Shown: positions 5,194 to 13,697, counted from the stretch's first letter. The stretch is 13,941 nucleotides of DNA from CBDVAK01 sp965371945 (GCA_965371945.1 CBDVAK010000065.1:1-13941); one strand, 5' to 3'. Numbers and translations are program-made. Notes: generated by a model from the sequence alone, not told the origin.

Positions 5194-8007
5194 ATGACCA
5201 CCTCACTCCGCCGTTTTCGCCAGAACTCCTACCTTTTTGACGGCAACGCCCCTCTGATGGAGGAGTTGTACGAGCAGTATCTGTCCAGTCCGGACTCGGT
5301 CAGCGACGAATGGCGCGATTATTTCCAGGGCCTCGACCAGGCGTCGGGTGGCAACGGGCGTGATGTCGCGCACACGCCCATTCGCGAGTCTTTCGCCCGG
5401 CTGGCGACCGAACCACCCACCGTGCTGCGCCACGCGATGGACTCCGATGCAGCTCGCAAACAGGGCTCCGTGCTGAGGCTCATCAACTACTACCGTGTGC
5501 GCGGCCATCAGGGCGCCAATATCGATCCGCTGCAACTGCGGGATCGCCGCTCGCTGCAGGATCTGGAACCGATGTATCACAGCCTGAGCGAGGCTGACAT
5601 GGATACCGTGTTCAACACCGGCTCGCTGTTCGCCGATGATGAGATGCGGCTGCGGGATATCATCAAGCTGGTCAAGAAAGTCTACACCCGCAATATCGGC
5701 GTCCAGTACATGCACGTCACCGACACCGTCGAGAAGCGGTGGATCCAGCGTCAGATGGAGGAATCCGGCGCGGAATTGCAGCTCAGCGATCCGGAGCGCG
5801 TGGATCTGCTCAAATCGCTGACCGCGGCGGAAGGGTTGGAAAAATACCTCCACAGTCGATACGTCGGCCAGAAACGGTTTTCCCTGGAGGGTGGCGACGG
5901 TCTGATTCCACTGCTCGATGCGCTCATACAGGGCGCCGGCGCCAATGGCGTCAAGGAACTCGTGATCGGCATGGCGCATCGCGGCCGCCTCAACGTGCTG
6001 GTCAATATCTTTGGAAAATCCCCACAGGTTCTGTTCGAAGAATTTGAGGGTAAAGTCGAGGCTGGCTTGAGTTCTTCCGGGGACGTCAAGTATCACATGG
6101 GCTTTTCCTCGGACCTGGAAACCCCCGGTGGTCCGGTTCATCTGGCGCTGGCTTTCAATCCGTCCCACCTGGAAATCGTCAACCCGGTGGTCGAGGGATC
6201 GGTGCGGGCCCGTCAACAGCGCCGCCGTGACAGCGATCGCGTGCAGGTCATGGCCATTCTGGTGCACGGCGACGCTGCTGTGGCCGGGCAGGGTGTGGTC
6301 ATGGAGACGCTGCAAATGTCACTGGTACGGGGATACCGGACCGGCGGCACGATTCATGTGGTGATCAACAACCAGATCGGCTTTACCACCAGTGCGCTAC
6401 AGGACGCGCGTTCGTCGGAATACTGTACCGATGTCGTCAAAATGGTCGAATGCCCGATTTTCCACGTCAATGGTGACGACCCCGAAGCAACGCTGTTCGT
6501 GACCCGCCTCGCCCTCGAATACCGCGCCCGCTTTAACAAGGATGTGGTGATCGATGTGGTCTGCTATCGCCGCCACGGTCACAACGAGGCGGACGAACCA
6601 TCCGCCACGCAGCCAATGATGTACCGCAAGATCAAGGCCCACCCAACCGCCCGCAAAGTCTACGCGGACCGGCTGATCGCCGAGGGAATCATCAGTGCCG
6701 CGCAGGCCGACACGATGGTCCGCGAGTACCGCGATGCTCTGGATGAGGGCCGGCAGGTATCACGCCCAACTCTCGAAGGCGTTACCAGCGAGTTCGCCAC
6801 CGACTGGTCACCCTATCTGAAGCAGGACTGGAACGCGCCTGTCATCACCGCAGTGCCGCTGGAAACCGTGCGCGATTTGTCAGCGCGCATGCTGAGCTGG
6901 CCGGAAGGCTTCGAACTCAACCCCAGAGTCGCCAAAATCATGGACGACCGCCGCAAGATGGCGGCCGGCGCTTTGCCGTTGGACTGGGGATTTGCCGAGA
7001 ACATGGCCTACGCCACATTGTTGAAGGATGGCTACCAGGTCCGAATATCGGGTCAGGACTCCGGGCGTGGTACATTCTTTCATCGGCATTCGGTATTGCA
7101 CAATCAGAAAGACGGAACATCCTATGTCCCACTGCAGCATCTGGCCCGGGACCAGCCATTCTTCCTGGTCCTCGACTCGCTGCTTTCGGAAGAGGCGGTG
7201 CTGGGCTTCGAGTACGGTTACGCAACTGCCGAACCGGCCACACTGGTGGTCTGGGAAGCACAGTTCGGTGATTTCGCCAACGGCGCCCAGGTAGTCATAG
7301 ACCAGTTTATCGCGTCAGGCGAAACCAAATGGGGCAGGCTGAGCGGGTTGACGATGCTGCTACCCCACGGCTTCGAGGGTCAGGGTCCGGAACATTCTTC
7401 CGCCCGTCTGGAACGCTATCTGCAGTTGTGTGCCGAGCACAATATTCAGGTCTGTACACCGACCACCCCCGCACAGGTCTACCACCTGCTGCGTCGCCAG
7501 ATGATCCGCACTTTCCGAAAACCGCTGGTGATCATGAGTCCCAAGAGCCTGCTACGCCACCGGCTGGCGGTGAATCCGCTCGAGGACCTGTGCGAGGGTG
7601 AGTTCTACACGGTGATGCCGGAAGTGGATGACATCAAACCAAAGAATGTGGATCGTATCGTGTTCTGCGGCGGCAAGGTCTACTACGATATCCTGGAAAC
7701 CCGGCGGGAGCGAAATCTAGGTAACGTGGCCGTGGTTCGGATCGAACAGCTATACCCGTTTCCGCAGGAGTGTTTCGAGGAGCAGATACGCCGCTATCCC
7801 AAGGCCAAGCATATCGTCTGGGCCCAGGAAGAACCCGAGAACCAGGGCGCCTGGTACCAGATCCAGCATCGCCTGCGCGCCAGCCTGACTCCAAAGCATG
7901 TTCTGAGCTATGCCGGCCGCGAGCCATCCGCGTCCCCCGCGGTGGGGCGTTTCAGCGTTCATGTGGAACAACAAACCGAACTGGTCCGCCAGGCTCTGGA
8001 AGGCTGA
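5194..8007 (+). CDS. sucA: 2-oxoglutarate dehydrogenase E1 component
   Basis: SucA is the thiamine-diphosphate E1 subunit that decarboxylates 2-oxoglutarate and passes the succinyl group to lipoyl-SucB in the TCA cycle. The 937-residue length is typical. It opens with the characteristic N-terminal segment (SYLFDGNAPLMEELYEQYL, then DEWRDYF), which in this family helps bind the E2 core. Catalytic-core motifs include A-H-R-G-R-L-N-V-L with His 262, V-I-N-N-Q-I-G-F-T-T-S at 390-400, H-V-N-G-D-D-P-E-A from 424 in the cofactor-binding region, and RRHGHNEADEP from 460. The C-terminus has WAQEEPENQGAW. No frameshift or missing motif is seen. The ATG matches the usual family start, though its ribosome binding site is weak. 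It leads a sucA-sucB-lpd operon; sdh genes do not precede it, as they do in E. coli. Confidence 0.98.
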   Translation: MTTSLRRFRQNSYLFDGNAPLMEELYEQYLSSPDSVSDEWRDYFQGLDQASGGNGRDVAHTPIRESFARLATEPPTVLRHAMDSDAARKQGSVLRLINYYRVRGHQGANIDPLQLRDRRSLQDLEPMYHSLSEADMDTVFNTGSLFADDEMRLRDIIKLVKKVYTRNIGVQYMHVTDTVEKRWIQRQMEESGAELQLSDPERVDLLKSLTAAEGLEKYLHSRYVGQKRFSLEGGDGLIPLLDALIQGAGANGVKELVIGMAHRGRLNVLVNIFGKSPQVLFEEFEGKVEAGLSSSGDVKYHMGFSSDLETPGGPVHLALAFNPSHLEIVNPVVEGSVRARQQRRRDSDRVQVMAILVHGDAAVAGQGVVMETLQMSLVRGYRTGGTIHVVINNQIGFTTSALQDARSSEYCTDVVKMVECPIFHVNGDDPEATLFVTRLALEYRARFNKDVVIDVVCYRRHGHNEADEPSATQPMMYRKIKAHPTARKVYADRLIAEGIISAAQADTMVREYRDALDEGRQVSRPTLEGVTSEFATDWSPYLKQDWNAPVITAVPLETVRDLSARMLSWPEGFELNPRVAKIMDDRRKMAAGALPLDWGFAENMAYATLLKDGYQVRISGQDSGRGTFFHRHSVLHNQKDGTSYVPLQHLARDQPFFLVLDSLLSEEAVLGFEYGYATAEPATLVVWEAQFGDFANGAQVVIDQFIASGETKWGRLSGLTMLLPHGFEGQGPEHSSARLERYLQLCAEHNIQVCTPTTPAQVYHLLRRQMIRTFRKPLVIMSPKSLLRHRLAVNPLEDLCEGEFYTVMPEVDDIKPKNVDRIVFCGGKVYYDILETRRERNLGNVAVVRIEQLYPFPQECFEEQIRRYPKAKHIVWAQEEPENQGAWYQIQHRLRASLTPKHVLSYAGREPSASPAVGRFSVHVEQQTELVRQALEG

Positions 8008-8069
8008 TGAGGCGCCCGCGGACATGAATGCCCACTCCAACTATCAGACCATAGGCCGAAGGAAGGAAA

Positions 8070-9317
8070 ATGAGCGTCGAGGTTAAAGTTCCCAGCCTGC
8101 CGGAATCCGTTGCAGATGCCACGCTCGTCACCTGGCACAAACGCCCTGGTGAGGCCGTCAGCCGTGACGAAAACCTGGTGGACCTTGAAACCGACAAGGT
8201 TGTGCTGGAAGTGCCATCACCGGTAGATGGAGTCCTGACCGAAATCCTGCGCAAAGACGGTGACACGGTCACTGCCGGTGAGCTGCTGGCGAAAGTGGAT
8301 ACCGACGCTGTCGCCGCCAGCCCGGAGCCCGCCGCCGAGGAGATAGAGGCATCTCCACCGACCCTGCAACCGATCGAGATCCCGCTCGGGCCGGCGGTGC
8401 GGCGACTGGTCGACGAACACGACCTGGACCCGGCGGCCATCACCGCGACCGGGCCCAAAGGCCGGATTACCAAGGGTGACGTCCTCAAACACCTTGAGCA
8501 GCGTGATGCGACCCCGGCGAAACCACCGCCAGCCGCGGAACGACCGGCGCCACCGCCGCCTCCCCCACCCGCACCGAAAACTCCACCCGCCCCCGCCTTG
8601 CAACCGGAATCCGAGGGACGCCTGGAGCAACGGGTTCCCATGACCCGGCTGCGTCGTCGTATCGCCGAGCGATTGGTAGAAGTCCAAAGCAACGCGGCAA
8701 TTCTCACCACCTTCAATGAAGTCAACATGAAGCCGGTGATCGAACTACGCAGCCGCTACAAGGAACTGTTCGAGAAAACGCATGGAATCCGCCTCGGGTT
8801 CATGTCGCTGTTCGTCAAATCGGCGGTCGAGGCACTGAAGCGGTTCCCGACAGTCAACGCATCAATCGATGGTGGCGACATCGTCTATCACGGTTACTAC
8901 GATATCGGTATCGCGGTCGCAACGGAGCGCGGCTTGATGGTTCCCATCGTGCGCGATTGTGACAAGCTGTCAGTCGCGGAGATCGAGAAAGCGATCGCGG
9001 ACTTCGGTGCCCGGGGCAAGGCTGGCACAATCGGGCTCGACGACCTCACCGGTGGCACCTTCTCGATTACCAACGGCGGTGTGTTCGGGTCCATGATGTC
9101 GACACCGATACTCAATCCGCCCCAGAGCGCCATCCTGGGGATGCACAAGACCATCAATCGCCCGATCGTGGTGGACGGTGAAATCGTCGCCCGTCCCATG
9201 ATGTATCTGGCGCTGTCCTATGATCACCGGATTATCGACGGCAAGGAAGCGGTCAGGTTCCTGGTGACGATCAAGGAAGTTCTGGAAGACCCGGCCCGCC
9301 TGCTGTTACAGGTCTGA
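8070..9317 (+). CDS. sucB: Dihydrolipoyllysine succinyltransferase, E2 of the 2-oxoglutarate dehydrogenase complex
   Basis: SucB forms the complex core and transfers the succinyl group from its lipoyl arm to CoA. The 415-residue protein has, in order, one lipoyl domain (about 3-77) with lipoylated Lys 43 in [11 protein letters not shown], a peripheral-subunit-binding domain (about 106-143, [15 protein letters not shown] and [11 protein letters not shown]), a Pro/Ala-rich flexible linker with a run of prolines (about 148-182), and the catalytic acyltransferase domain (about 187-415) with the YDHRIIDG active site (His 386, Asp 390). An AGGAAGG Shine-Dalgarno (8060-8066) fixes the start. The gap after sucA is 62 bp, consistent with one operon. 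Next to sucA and lpd, it belongs to the 2-oxoglutarate rather than the pyruvate complex. Confidence 0.98.
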   Translation: MSVEVKVPSLPESVADATLVTWHKRPGEAVSRDENLVDLETDKVVLEVPSPVDGVLTEILRKDGDTVTAGELLAKVDTDAVAASPEPAAEEIEASPPTLQPIEIPLGPAVRRLVDEHDLDPAAITATGPKGRITKGDVLKHLEQRDATPAKPPPAAERPAPPPPPPPAPKTPPAPALQPESEGRLEQRVPMTRLRRRIAERLVEVQSNAAILTTFNEVNMKPVIELRSRYKELFEKTHGIRLGFMSLFVKSAVEALKRFPTVNASIDGGDIVYHGYYDIGIAVATERGLMVPIVRDCDKLSVAEIEKAIADFGARGKAGTIGLDDLTGGTFSITNGGVFGSMMSTPILNPPQSAILGMHKTINRPIVVDGEIVARPMMYLALSYDHRIIDGKEAVRFLVTIKEVLEDPARLLLQV

Positions 9318-9391
9318 CCGCTTCGGTTCCCAGCGCCGGCAGCTCTAGGGCCGAGGCGGCCCGGAGCTTCGCTATTCGTCCAACACATTGC

Positions 9392-9396
9392 AGAGG
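9392..9396 (+). promoter_or_regulatory. Ribosome binding site deciding the lpd start
   Basis: AGAGG with a 6-base spacer to ATG 9403 favours that start over the in-frame TTG at 9388 and GTG at 9400. Confidence 0.7.
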
Positions 9397-9402
9397 CAAG
9401 TG

Positions 9403-10830
9403 ATGCCAAAGTCCTATGACGTCGTTGTGGTAGGTGGCGGTCCCGCCGGCTATGTCGCCGCGATCCGCTGTGCTCAGTTGGGTCTGTCGACCGCCTGCAT
9501 AGACCAGTGGATCAACACCAGTGGCAAACCTGCGCTGGGTGGAACCTGTCTCAATGTCGGCTGCATACCATCCAAAACACTGCTGGAAACCTCGGAACAC
9601 GTGCATGCCCTGAACACGACATTGCCCAATCACGGCATCAACATCGCGAGCTTCGAATTCGATGTCGGCAAGATGCAACAGCGCAAGGAAAAGATCGTCG
9701 CGCAGTTGACCGGAGGCATCGCACAACTGTTCAAGGCAAACGGGATCACCTGGCTGCAGGGGCACGGCCGACTGCTAGCCGGCAAACAGATCGAGATCAC
9801 CGCTGCGGACGGCAGTCAACAGCAGGTCGGTGCGAACAGCGTGATTCTGGCGACCGGCTCCGTACCGGCGGAAATCGCCGCCGCACCAACCGATGGCACC
9901 ATGATCGTCGACTCTACCGGTGGTCTCAACTTCACGGAGGTCCCGAAGCGACTGGGCATCATCGGTGCCGGCGTCATCGGCCTGGAACTCGGCAGCATAT
10001 GGAAACGCCTCGGTGCCGAGGTGATCATGCTGGAAGCCGTGGATACCTTCCTGGCTCCGGTCGATCGCCAGATCGCCAAGGAGGCATTGCGCTATTTCAA
10101 CAAACAGGGACTGGATATCCGCCTGGGCGCGAGGGTCACCGGCACCAGCGCTGCGGAGAAACTGGTGACCGTGCGGTATCAGGACAACGAAGGCGACCAT
10201 ACCATGCGTGTCGAGCGTCTGCTGGTATGCGTGGGGCGAATCCCCAGCACCGCCAACCTGGCCGCCGCCGAGACCGATCTGCTGCTTGATGAGCGCGGAT
10301 TTATTCATGTCGACGAGCATTGCCGGACCAACCTGCCGGGGATCTACGCGGTTGGCGACTGTGTTCGCGGTCCCATGCTTGCCCACAAGGGCTCCGAAGA
10401 AGGCGTGATGGTAGCGGAGCTGATCGCCGGCCATCACGCAGACATGAACTACGACACTATTCCCTGGATCATCTACACCGATCCGGAAATCGCGTGGGTG
10501 GGCAAAACCGAGCAAACCCTCAAGTCAGAAGGGATCGACTACAAAGTGGGCACTTTCTCCTTCGCCGCCAATGGACGCGCCAAGGCCATGGATGCCGCCG
10601 CAGGTACGGTGAAAATTCTGGCCCATGCCGAGACCGATCTCTTGCTGGGTGCCCATATCATCGGCCCAATGGCATCGGAACTGATCCAGGAGCTGGTGCT
10701 GGCGATGGCTTTTGGTGCCAGCTCTGAAGACCTGGCGAGGACCATTCACGGCCACCCGACGCTGTTCGAGTCAGTGCATGAGGCGGCACTGTCGGTAAAT
10801 GGAATCGCCATCCACAAAATTAACAAATGA
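9403..10830 (+). CDS. lpd: Dihydrolipoamide dehydrogenase, E3
   Basis: This FAD enzyme reoxidises the dihydrolipoyl arm of SucB and reduces NAD+. The 475-residue product shows the FAD-binding V-V-V-G-G-G-P-A-G-Y (8-17), the redox disulfide in GGTCLNVGCIPSK (Cys 49 and Cys 54), the NAD-binding I-G-A-G-V-I-G (187-193), the second FAD motif with AVGDC, and the C-terminal catalytic HGHPTLFESVHEA (His 451, Glu 456). AGAGG at 9392-9396 stands six bases before ATG 9403 and decides the start; an upstream TTG at 9388 would place that site inside the gene and add five residues (MQRQV), which is unlikely. The 85-bp spacer after sucB holds no gene. The active-site insertion DQWINTSGKPALGGTC is of the kind seen in proteobacterial 2-oxoglutarate dehydrogenase E3s. 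Confidence 0.97.
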   Translation: MPKSYDVVVVGGGPAGYVAAIRCAQLGLSTACIDQWINTSGKPALGGTCLNVGCIPSKTLLETSEHVHALNTTLPNHGINIASFEFDVGKMQQRKEKIVAQLTGGIAQLFKANGITWLQGHGRLLAGKQIEITAADGSQQQVGANSVILATGSVPAEIAAAPTDGTMIVDSTGGLNFTEVPKRLGIIGAGVIGLELGSIWKRLGAEVIMLEAVDTFLAPVDRQIAKEALRYFNKQGLDIRLGARVTGTSAAEKLVTVRYQDNEGDHTMRVERLLVCVGRIPSTANLAAAETDLLLDERGFIHVDEHCRTNLPGIYAVGDCVRGPMLAHKGSEEGVMVAELIAGHHADMNYDTIPWIIYTDPEIAWVGKTEQTLKSEGIDYKVGTFSFAANGRAKAMDAAAGTVKILAHAETDLLLGAHIIGPMASELIQELVLAMAFGASSEDLARTIHGHPTLFESVHEAALSVNGIAIHKINK

Positions 10831-10937
10831 TCCCGGACCCACTTCTCCGTGGAGTTCGTCCCGACCGGCAGCATAAGAAGTCGGAACCTCCAGTCGTCCA
10901 TGGCCTCTTCCAGGGTTCTTAGAGGCTTGATGTATTG

Positions 10938-12125
10938 ATGCGACAAGCCATTCCGATCATCCACCGCCGTAGCCCTCGCAAGCCGGCAGACCGGGCGTGG
11001 TGCTTGGCGGTATTACTGACGGTCGTCTCGGCGACAGCGATTGCCCAGGAGGCAGACCCGTTCGACCAGTTTGTCGGTGATATGAAGTCGAACTACAAGG
11101 CGGTCGTCGATTTCTTCTCCGGTGGCAGCAAGGAGCCACAGAAGTCGGAGCAGGCGAGCGCGCAACCCGCACAAGCGACGCCGGATCAACCCGGCCAGCT
11201 CACCGAACGCAGTGATATCGAAAAGATGCAAACGCTGTTGCTGCGGCTCGGCTATGCCTCGGGTAGCGCAGACGGTCTGATGGGACCACAGACCCGGGAA
11301 GCCATCAAAGGCTATCAGCGCGACAACAATCTCGCCGATGATGGCCAGGCAACGATAGACCTGCTTGAGCACTTGCAAGCGAGTGTCGATGCCGCACCAG
11401 CACCAGCCCCCACCAAGCAGCCGTCACCGACGCGCAACGACGTCACGGACCACGCCGAGCACCCGGAGCAGCCGCCGGTCACGCCGGGCGGCCCCTCCAC
11501 GAAACAGCCCGCAACCACGCCGGAAGCTGTGCCACAACCCAGCCCGGACACTGAGGTGGACGCAGCTGCGCCCGCCTCAGTGCTGCCCGCGGTGGACACT
11601 TTGGGCGTCGAACTGGGTATGAGTACCGATGAGGCCCGGCAACAACGCGAAGACCTGGATTTTTCACGCAAGCCAACGCCCATGGGAATCAGGGTCCCCC
11701 GCGAAGACGGCGCTCCCGAGGCGGTCGCCTATGCCGCGGAAACCTCTGAAAAGGGTGTTCACTACCTGTATCTGGCTGACCCGTTTGAGCAACGTATCTA
11801 TCAGATCACGCGACTGGTGGACCTGGGGCACTCCACGCCGTTGGCAACCGTAAGGGACACACTACAGGCCAAGTACGGAGAGGCTCAGGAAAGCAGCTCG
11901 ACCCGGATGTGCTGGGGTAACTGCGGCGCCGACGGGCGCATTCTGAAAAGCTTTTCGGGTCGCTCCGTGGCCATGGAACTGATACCGGACGGCACCGATA
12001 CCGTTGCGGTAGTCCGCACCCTGCTCTGGGACGGCACCATTGCCGAGGCAGCCAGACAGAAGGCTGAAGAGCAGCCAGGCAGCGACCAACCCAAATCACT
12101 CGAACATGTCCTGGAGACATTGTAG
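10938..12125 (+). CDS. Secreted protein with peptidoglycan-binding-like domain and unknown C-terminal domain
   Basis: The 395-residue product starts with a signal peptide: a long Arg/Lys-containing n-region, a hydrophobic core from W21 to A34, and likely cleavage after A-I-A at residue 36. The exported part would begin QEADPFDQF. Residues about 88-150 look like a PG_binding_1 fold (I-E-K-M-Q-T-L-L-L-R-L-G-Y, then S-A-D-G-L-M-G-P-Q-T-R-E-A-I-K-G-Y-Q), which in relatives binds cell-wall peptides. A low-complexity Pro/Ala/Thr linker spans about 152-212. The C-terminal domain (about 213-395) opens LGVELGMSTDEARQQ and carries a MCWGNCG motif with Cys 325 and Cys 329; I do not recognise it. The opening resembles the GMS-x-x-E-A pattern seen in several small envelope domains, but this is not a family assignment. 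The ribosome binding site is poor (AGAGG at 10921-10925, 12 bases off); a TTG at 10935 adds one Met. It follows lpd after 107 bp with no clear terminator and is probably functionally unrelated to it. Confidence 0.8.
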   Translation: MRQAIPIIHRRSPRKPADRAWCLAVLLTVVSATAIAQEADPFDQFVGDMKSNYKAVVDFFSGGSKEPQKSEQASAQPAQATPDQPGQLTERSDIEKMQTLLLRLGYASGSADGLMGPQTREAIKGYQRDNNLADDGQATIDLLEHLQASVDAAPAPAPTKQPSPTRNDVTDHAEHPEQPPVTPGGPSTKQPATTPEAVPQPSPDTEVDAAAPASVLPAVDTLGVELGMSTDEARQQREDLDFSRKPTPMGIRVPREDGAPEAVAYAAETSEKGVHYLYLADPFEQRIYQITRLVDLGHSTPLATVRDTLQAKYGEAQESSSTRMCWGNCGADGRILKSFSGRSVAMELIPDGTDTVAVVRTLLWDGTIAEAARQKAEEQPGSDQPKSLEHVLETL

Positions 12126-12366
12126 GGCCGCAACCAGAAATACCAGCGGATCGCCTCCGTAGAAATCTCGTGGCCAGTCCGTTTCTTTGATATCGGCTGG
12201 CCCCCTGCAAGCAATTCGGCTGGAGGCCACAATCGGAAAATGACCCGGACCACGCTTCAGGTTCCAGGATGTTCACCGCAGGATTCTTCCGGGATGGAAT
12301 GTCAATTGTTCACAGAATCGGGTATGCGAACGAGGTAATCTTTGCAATGCCCAAAGTGGATCACAG

Positions 12367-12381
12367 ACCCAATATTTGGGT
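12367..12381. repeat. Short inverted repeat ACCCAA-tat-TTGGGT
   Basis: Perfect 6-bp arms around a 3-base centre, about 110 bases before the start of the 117-aa gene. The size suits a dimeric-regulator half-site pair or a very small hairpin. The next bases include TTT but no full T tract. Function unknown. Confidence 0.35.
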
Positions 12382-12476
12382 TTGCCACACAAGTTCAGGG
12401 GGCAGCAACAGTCCACTCAGACAACCGGCAAACAACACCGGAACTTTGAGGCTCGCCAGCCACGAACCTCCGGTGG

Positions 12477-12483
12477 AGAGGAG
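12477..12483 (+). promoter_or_regulatory. Ribosome binding site deciding the start of the 117-aa gene
   Basis: AGAGGAG with six bases to ATG 12490. It supports this start over the upstream in-frame TTG at 12376. Confidence 0.7.
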
Positions 12484-12489
12484 CAAGAG

Positions 12490-12843
12490 ATGTCAGTCAC
12501 CCTCCATATCGATTTCAGCAACGGTGTCACGAAGACTTTCGCGCAGGTGCCGACCGGGCTCCACAATTCGGTCACCCAGGCGCTGGATGCGGCAACGGCC
12601 CTACCGCCCGGGCTCAGTTATGAGTTCGACGCCCGGTTCGTCGATCGCGGCGGCAGAGAAGTAGGCGCCGTTACCTCGATCGACAACATAGGTAGGGAAG
12701 AAGGTCAGATCTGGGGCGTGTGGGTCAACGACCGCTCAGTTTCCGACTTGCGCCGTGTCACCGATTTCAGTGTCACGCCATTCGGTGGCGTGAAAGTCGA
12801 AGACGGTGATGTCATTACCTTCAAGCTGATGCAGATGGACTGA
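12490..12843 (+). CDS. Small protein of unknown function, possible beta-grasp/DUF4430-like fold
   Basis: The 117-residue protein has no signal peptide and no membrane segment. It begins MSVTLHIDFSNGVTKTFAQVP, continues with a helical SVTQALDAATALP, then SYEFDARFVDRGGREVGAVTSIDN, EGQIWGVWVNDRSV, and ends with V-E-D-G-D-V-I-T-F-K-L. The order strand, helix with a VxxAL-type repeat, a 'W-x-x-W-V-N' centre and a terminal 'G-D-x-I-x-F' strand resembles the transcobalamin-C/DUF4430 type of beta-grasp domain, which often ends in a G-D-x-x-x-F strand. This is a pattern judgement of modest certainty and says nothing definite about ligand or role. It has a strong ribosome binding site and its own long upstream region, so it is probably monocistronic. 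Confidence 0.75.
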   Translation: MSVTLHIDFSNGVTKTFAQVPTGLHNSVTQALDAATALPPGLSYEFDARFVDRGGREVGAVTSIDNIGREEGQIWGVWVNDRSVSDLRRVTDFSVTPFGGVKVEDGDVITFKLMQMD

Positions 12844-13135
12844 CAACATCGGTGCCAACCTTTCAAGCTGCCTGGTAACGGCAGCCCAGGTCGTTCTGGC
12901 TGGTTGTGTCATCCATCCGCCCACCCGCTTGGCATGCGGGTCACCTGTGCCGCCCATCGATAGTCATGATGAAGGCCGTCGACCTGTAATAGTAGGAAAG
13001 GTACGATCGGATCAATCCGTACGAGGTTTCTGTTAGGGACAGGTCCCAGGCGCTGTATGTCCGGGTGACCTACTGCCTTGACCTTGGGTTCCTCAAGTCC
13101 CGAGAGGCGGTCCAGATCCGTTCCAGGAGGTTCCC
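12844..13135. other. Intergenic region (292 bp) with several inverted repeats, upstream of the toxin-antitoxin pair
   Basis: No gene is supported; stops interrupt all useful frames. It holds GCTGCC/GGCAGC (12867-12872 and 12880-12885), ACCCGC/GCGGGT (12923-12928 and 12936-12941), an imperfect palindrome GTACGATCGGAT-ca-ATCCGTAC (13001-13022), and GGGAC-ag-GTCCC (13036-13047). The first two are candidate transcript-end hairpins without T tracts. The last two lie 90-135 bases before the antitoxin and could be autoregulatory operators or remnants of a mobile repeat. Confidence 0.45.
13001..13022. repeat. Imperfect palindrome upstream of the antitoxin gene
   Basis: CGGAT-ca-ATCCG forms a perfect core, flanked by GTAC on both sides with a 3-base asymmetry on the left (gat). 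It is AT-interrupted and 114 bases before the antitoxin ATG. A toxin-antitoxin operator is possible, but it is rather far upstream. Confidence 0.35.
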
Positions 13136-13354
13136 ATGCCCAGCATAACCCTTAAGGCCCACTACGACGGCCGGTCCATTTTGCTCGATGAACCGTATGA
13201 GCTTCCGCCCAATGCCCAGTTGCTGGTTACCGTGGTAACGCCCGCATCGGGCGCCGACCGGGAGCAGTGGGCGAGCCTCGGAAGCGAAGCCCTTGCGCGC
13301 ACCTATGGCGACAATGAGCCAGAATACGGCCCCGACGACGTGAGGCGGCCGTGA
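13136..13354 (+). CDS. Putative antitoxin of a PemK/MazF-type toxin-antitoxin pair
   Basis: The 72-residue protein has a strong AGGAGG ribosome binding site five bases from ATG 13136. The N-terminal half (ITLKAHYDGRSILLDEPYELP, then LLVTVV) looks like the small beta-rich, DUF104/AF2212-like antitoxin fold. The acidic C-terminus (YGDNEPEYGPDDVRRP) is the sort of tail that wraps a partner toxin. Its stop overlaps the toxin GTG by four bases (GTGA), the usual gene order with antitoxin first. It probably neutralises the neighbouring RNase and may repress the operon; direct DNA-binding features are not obvious. Confidence 0.78.
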   Translation: MPSITLKAHYDGRSILLDEPYELPPNAQLLVTVVTPASGADREQWASLGSEALARTYGDNEPEYGPDDVRRP

Positions 13355-13695
13355 AGGAGGGCGATGTGGTGCTTACGCCACTGCCTCAGGCGGACGGTCA
13401 GGTGAAAGACCGCCCGTGCATCGCGCTCCGGCGGATGCCGGGCTTCGGCGACTGGCTGGTGTGCGGGGTCAGTACCCAACTGCATCAAGAGATCCCGGGC
13501 TTCGACGAGCCGATTCTTGTGAATGCGGGGGACTTCGGGGCAAGCGGCTTGAAAGCGCCTTCCCTGATTCGGTTGGGATTCCTGGCGGTGTTGCCGGAGG
13601 ACCGCCTGTTGGGGAGCATCGGCGCGCTGGCACCAGAGCGGCATCGGCGCCTGTTGCAACGCCTTGGCTCCTATCTTGTGCGGGAGCAGGGCTGA
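13351..13695 (+). CDS. PemK/MazF-family mRNA interferase toxin
   Basis: The product is 114 residues, normal for MazF/PemK endoribonucleases that cleave RNA and stop translation. It opens K-E-G-D-V-V-L-T-P-L-P, continues with K-D-R-P-C-I-A-L (Arg 21 in the position of the conserved toxin Arg), then D-W-L-V-C-G-V-S-T-Q-L (Ser 41, Thr 42 near the usual second catalytic position), and contains S-G-L-K-A-P-S-L-I-R. The pattern matches the MazF variant with a Q-L-H-Q-E-I-P-G-F-D-E insert. It starts with GTG at 13351, with GAGG five bases upstream inside the antitoxin gene, so translation is coupled. It appears intact. Target sequence cannot be read from this window. Confidence 0.85.
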   Translation: MKEGDVVLTPLPQADGQVKDRPCIALRRMPGFGDWLVCGVSTQLHQEIPGFDEPILVNAGDFGASGLKAPSLIRLGFLAVLPEDRLLGSIGALAPERHRRLLQRLGSYLVREQG

Positions 13696-13697
13696 GC

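Larger units (their letters stand above)
12126..12489. other. Intergenic region (364 bp) upstream of the 117-aa gene
   Basis: No supported gene. An open frame from 12376 (TTG) is only an upstream extension of the 12490 gene. GTGGCC (12170-12175) recurs inverted about 55 bases later as GGCCAC. A 6-bp inverted repeat lies at 12367-12381 (listed separately). No terminator with a T tract follows the preceding gene and no convincing promoter hexamers were found. The 250 bases from 12126 to 12375 hold nothing else I can identify. Confidence 0.45.

Noticed and set aside
5203..6315. 370-residue minus-strand frame opposite sucA
   Set aside because: The sense strand is clearly SucA with all motifs; the antisense frame is a codon-bias artefact of GC-rich coding DNA.
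9775..10515. 246-residue minus-strand frame opposite lpd
   Set aside because: Shadow of lpd without a recognisable domain.
10831..10937. Terminator after lpd (GCCTCT/AGAGGC and CCGAC/GTCGG pairs)
   Set aside because: Short stems with long loops and no T tract; too weak to call.
12200..12365. Sigma-54 promoter around TGGCCCCCTGC or GAGGTAATCTTTGC
   Set aside because: The GG-to-GC spacing is wrong in both cases.
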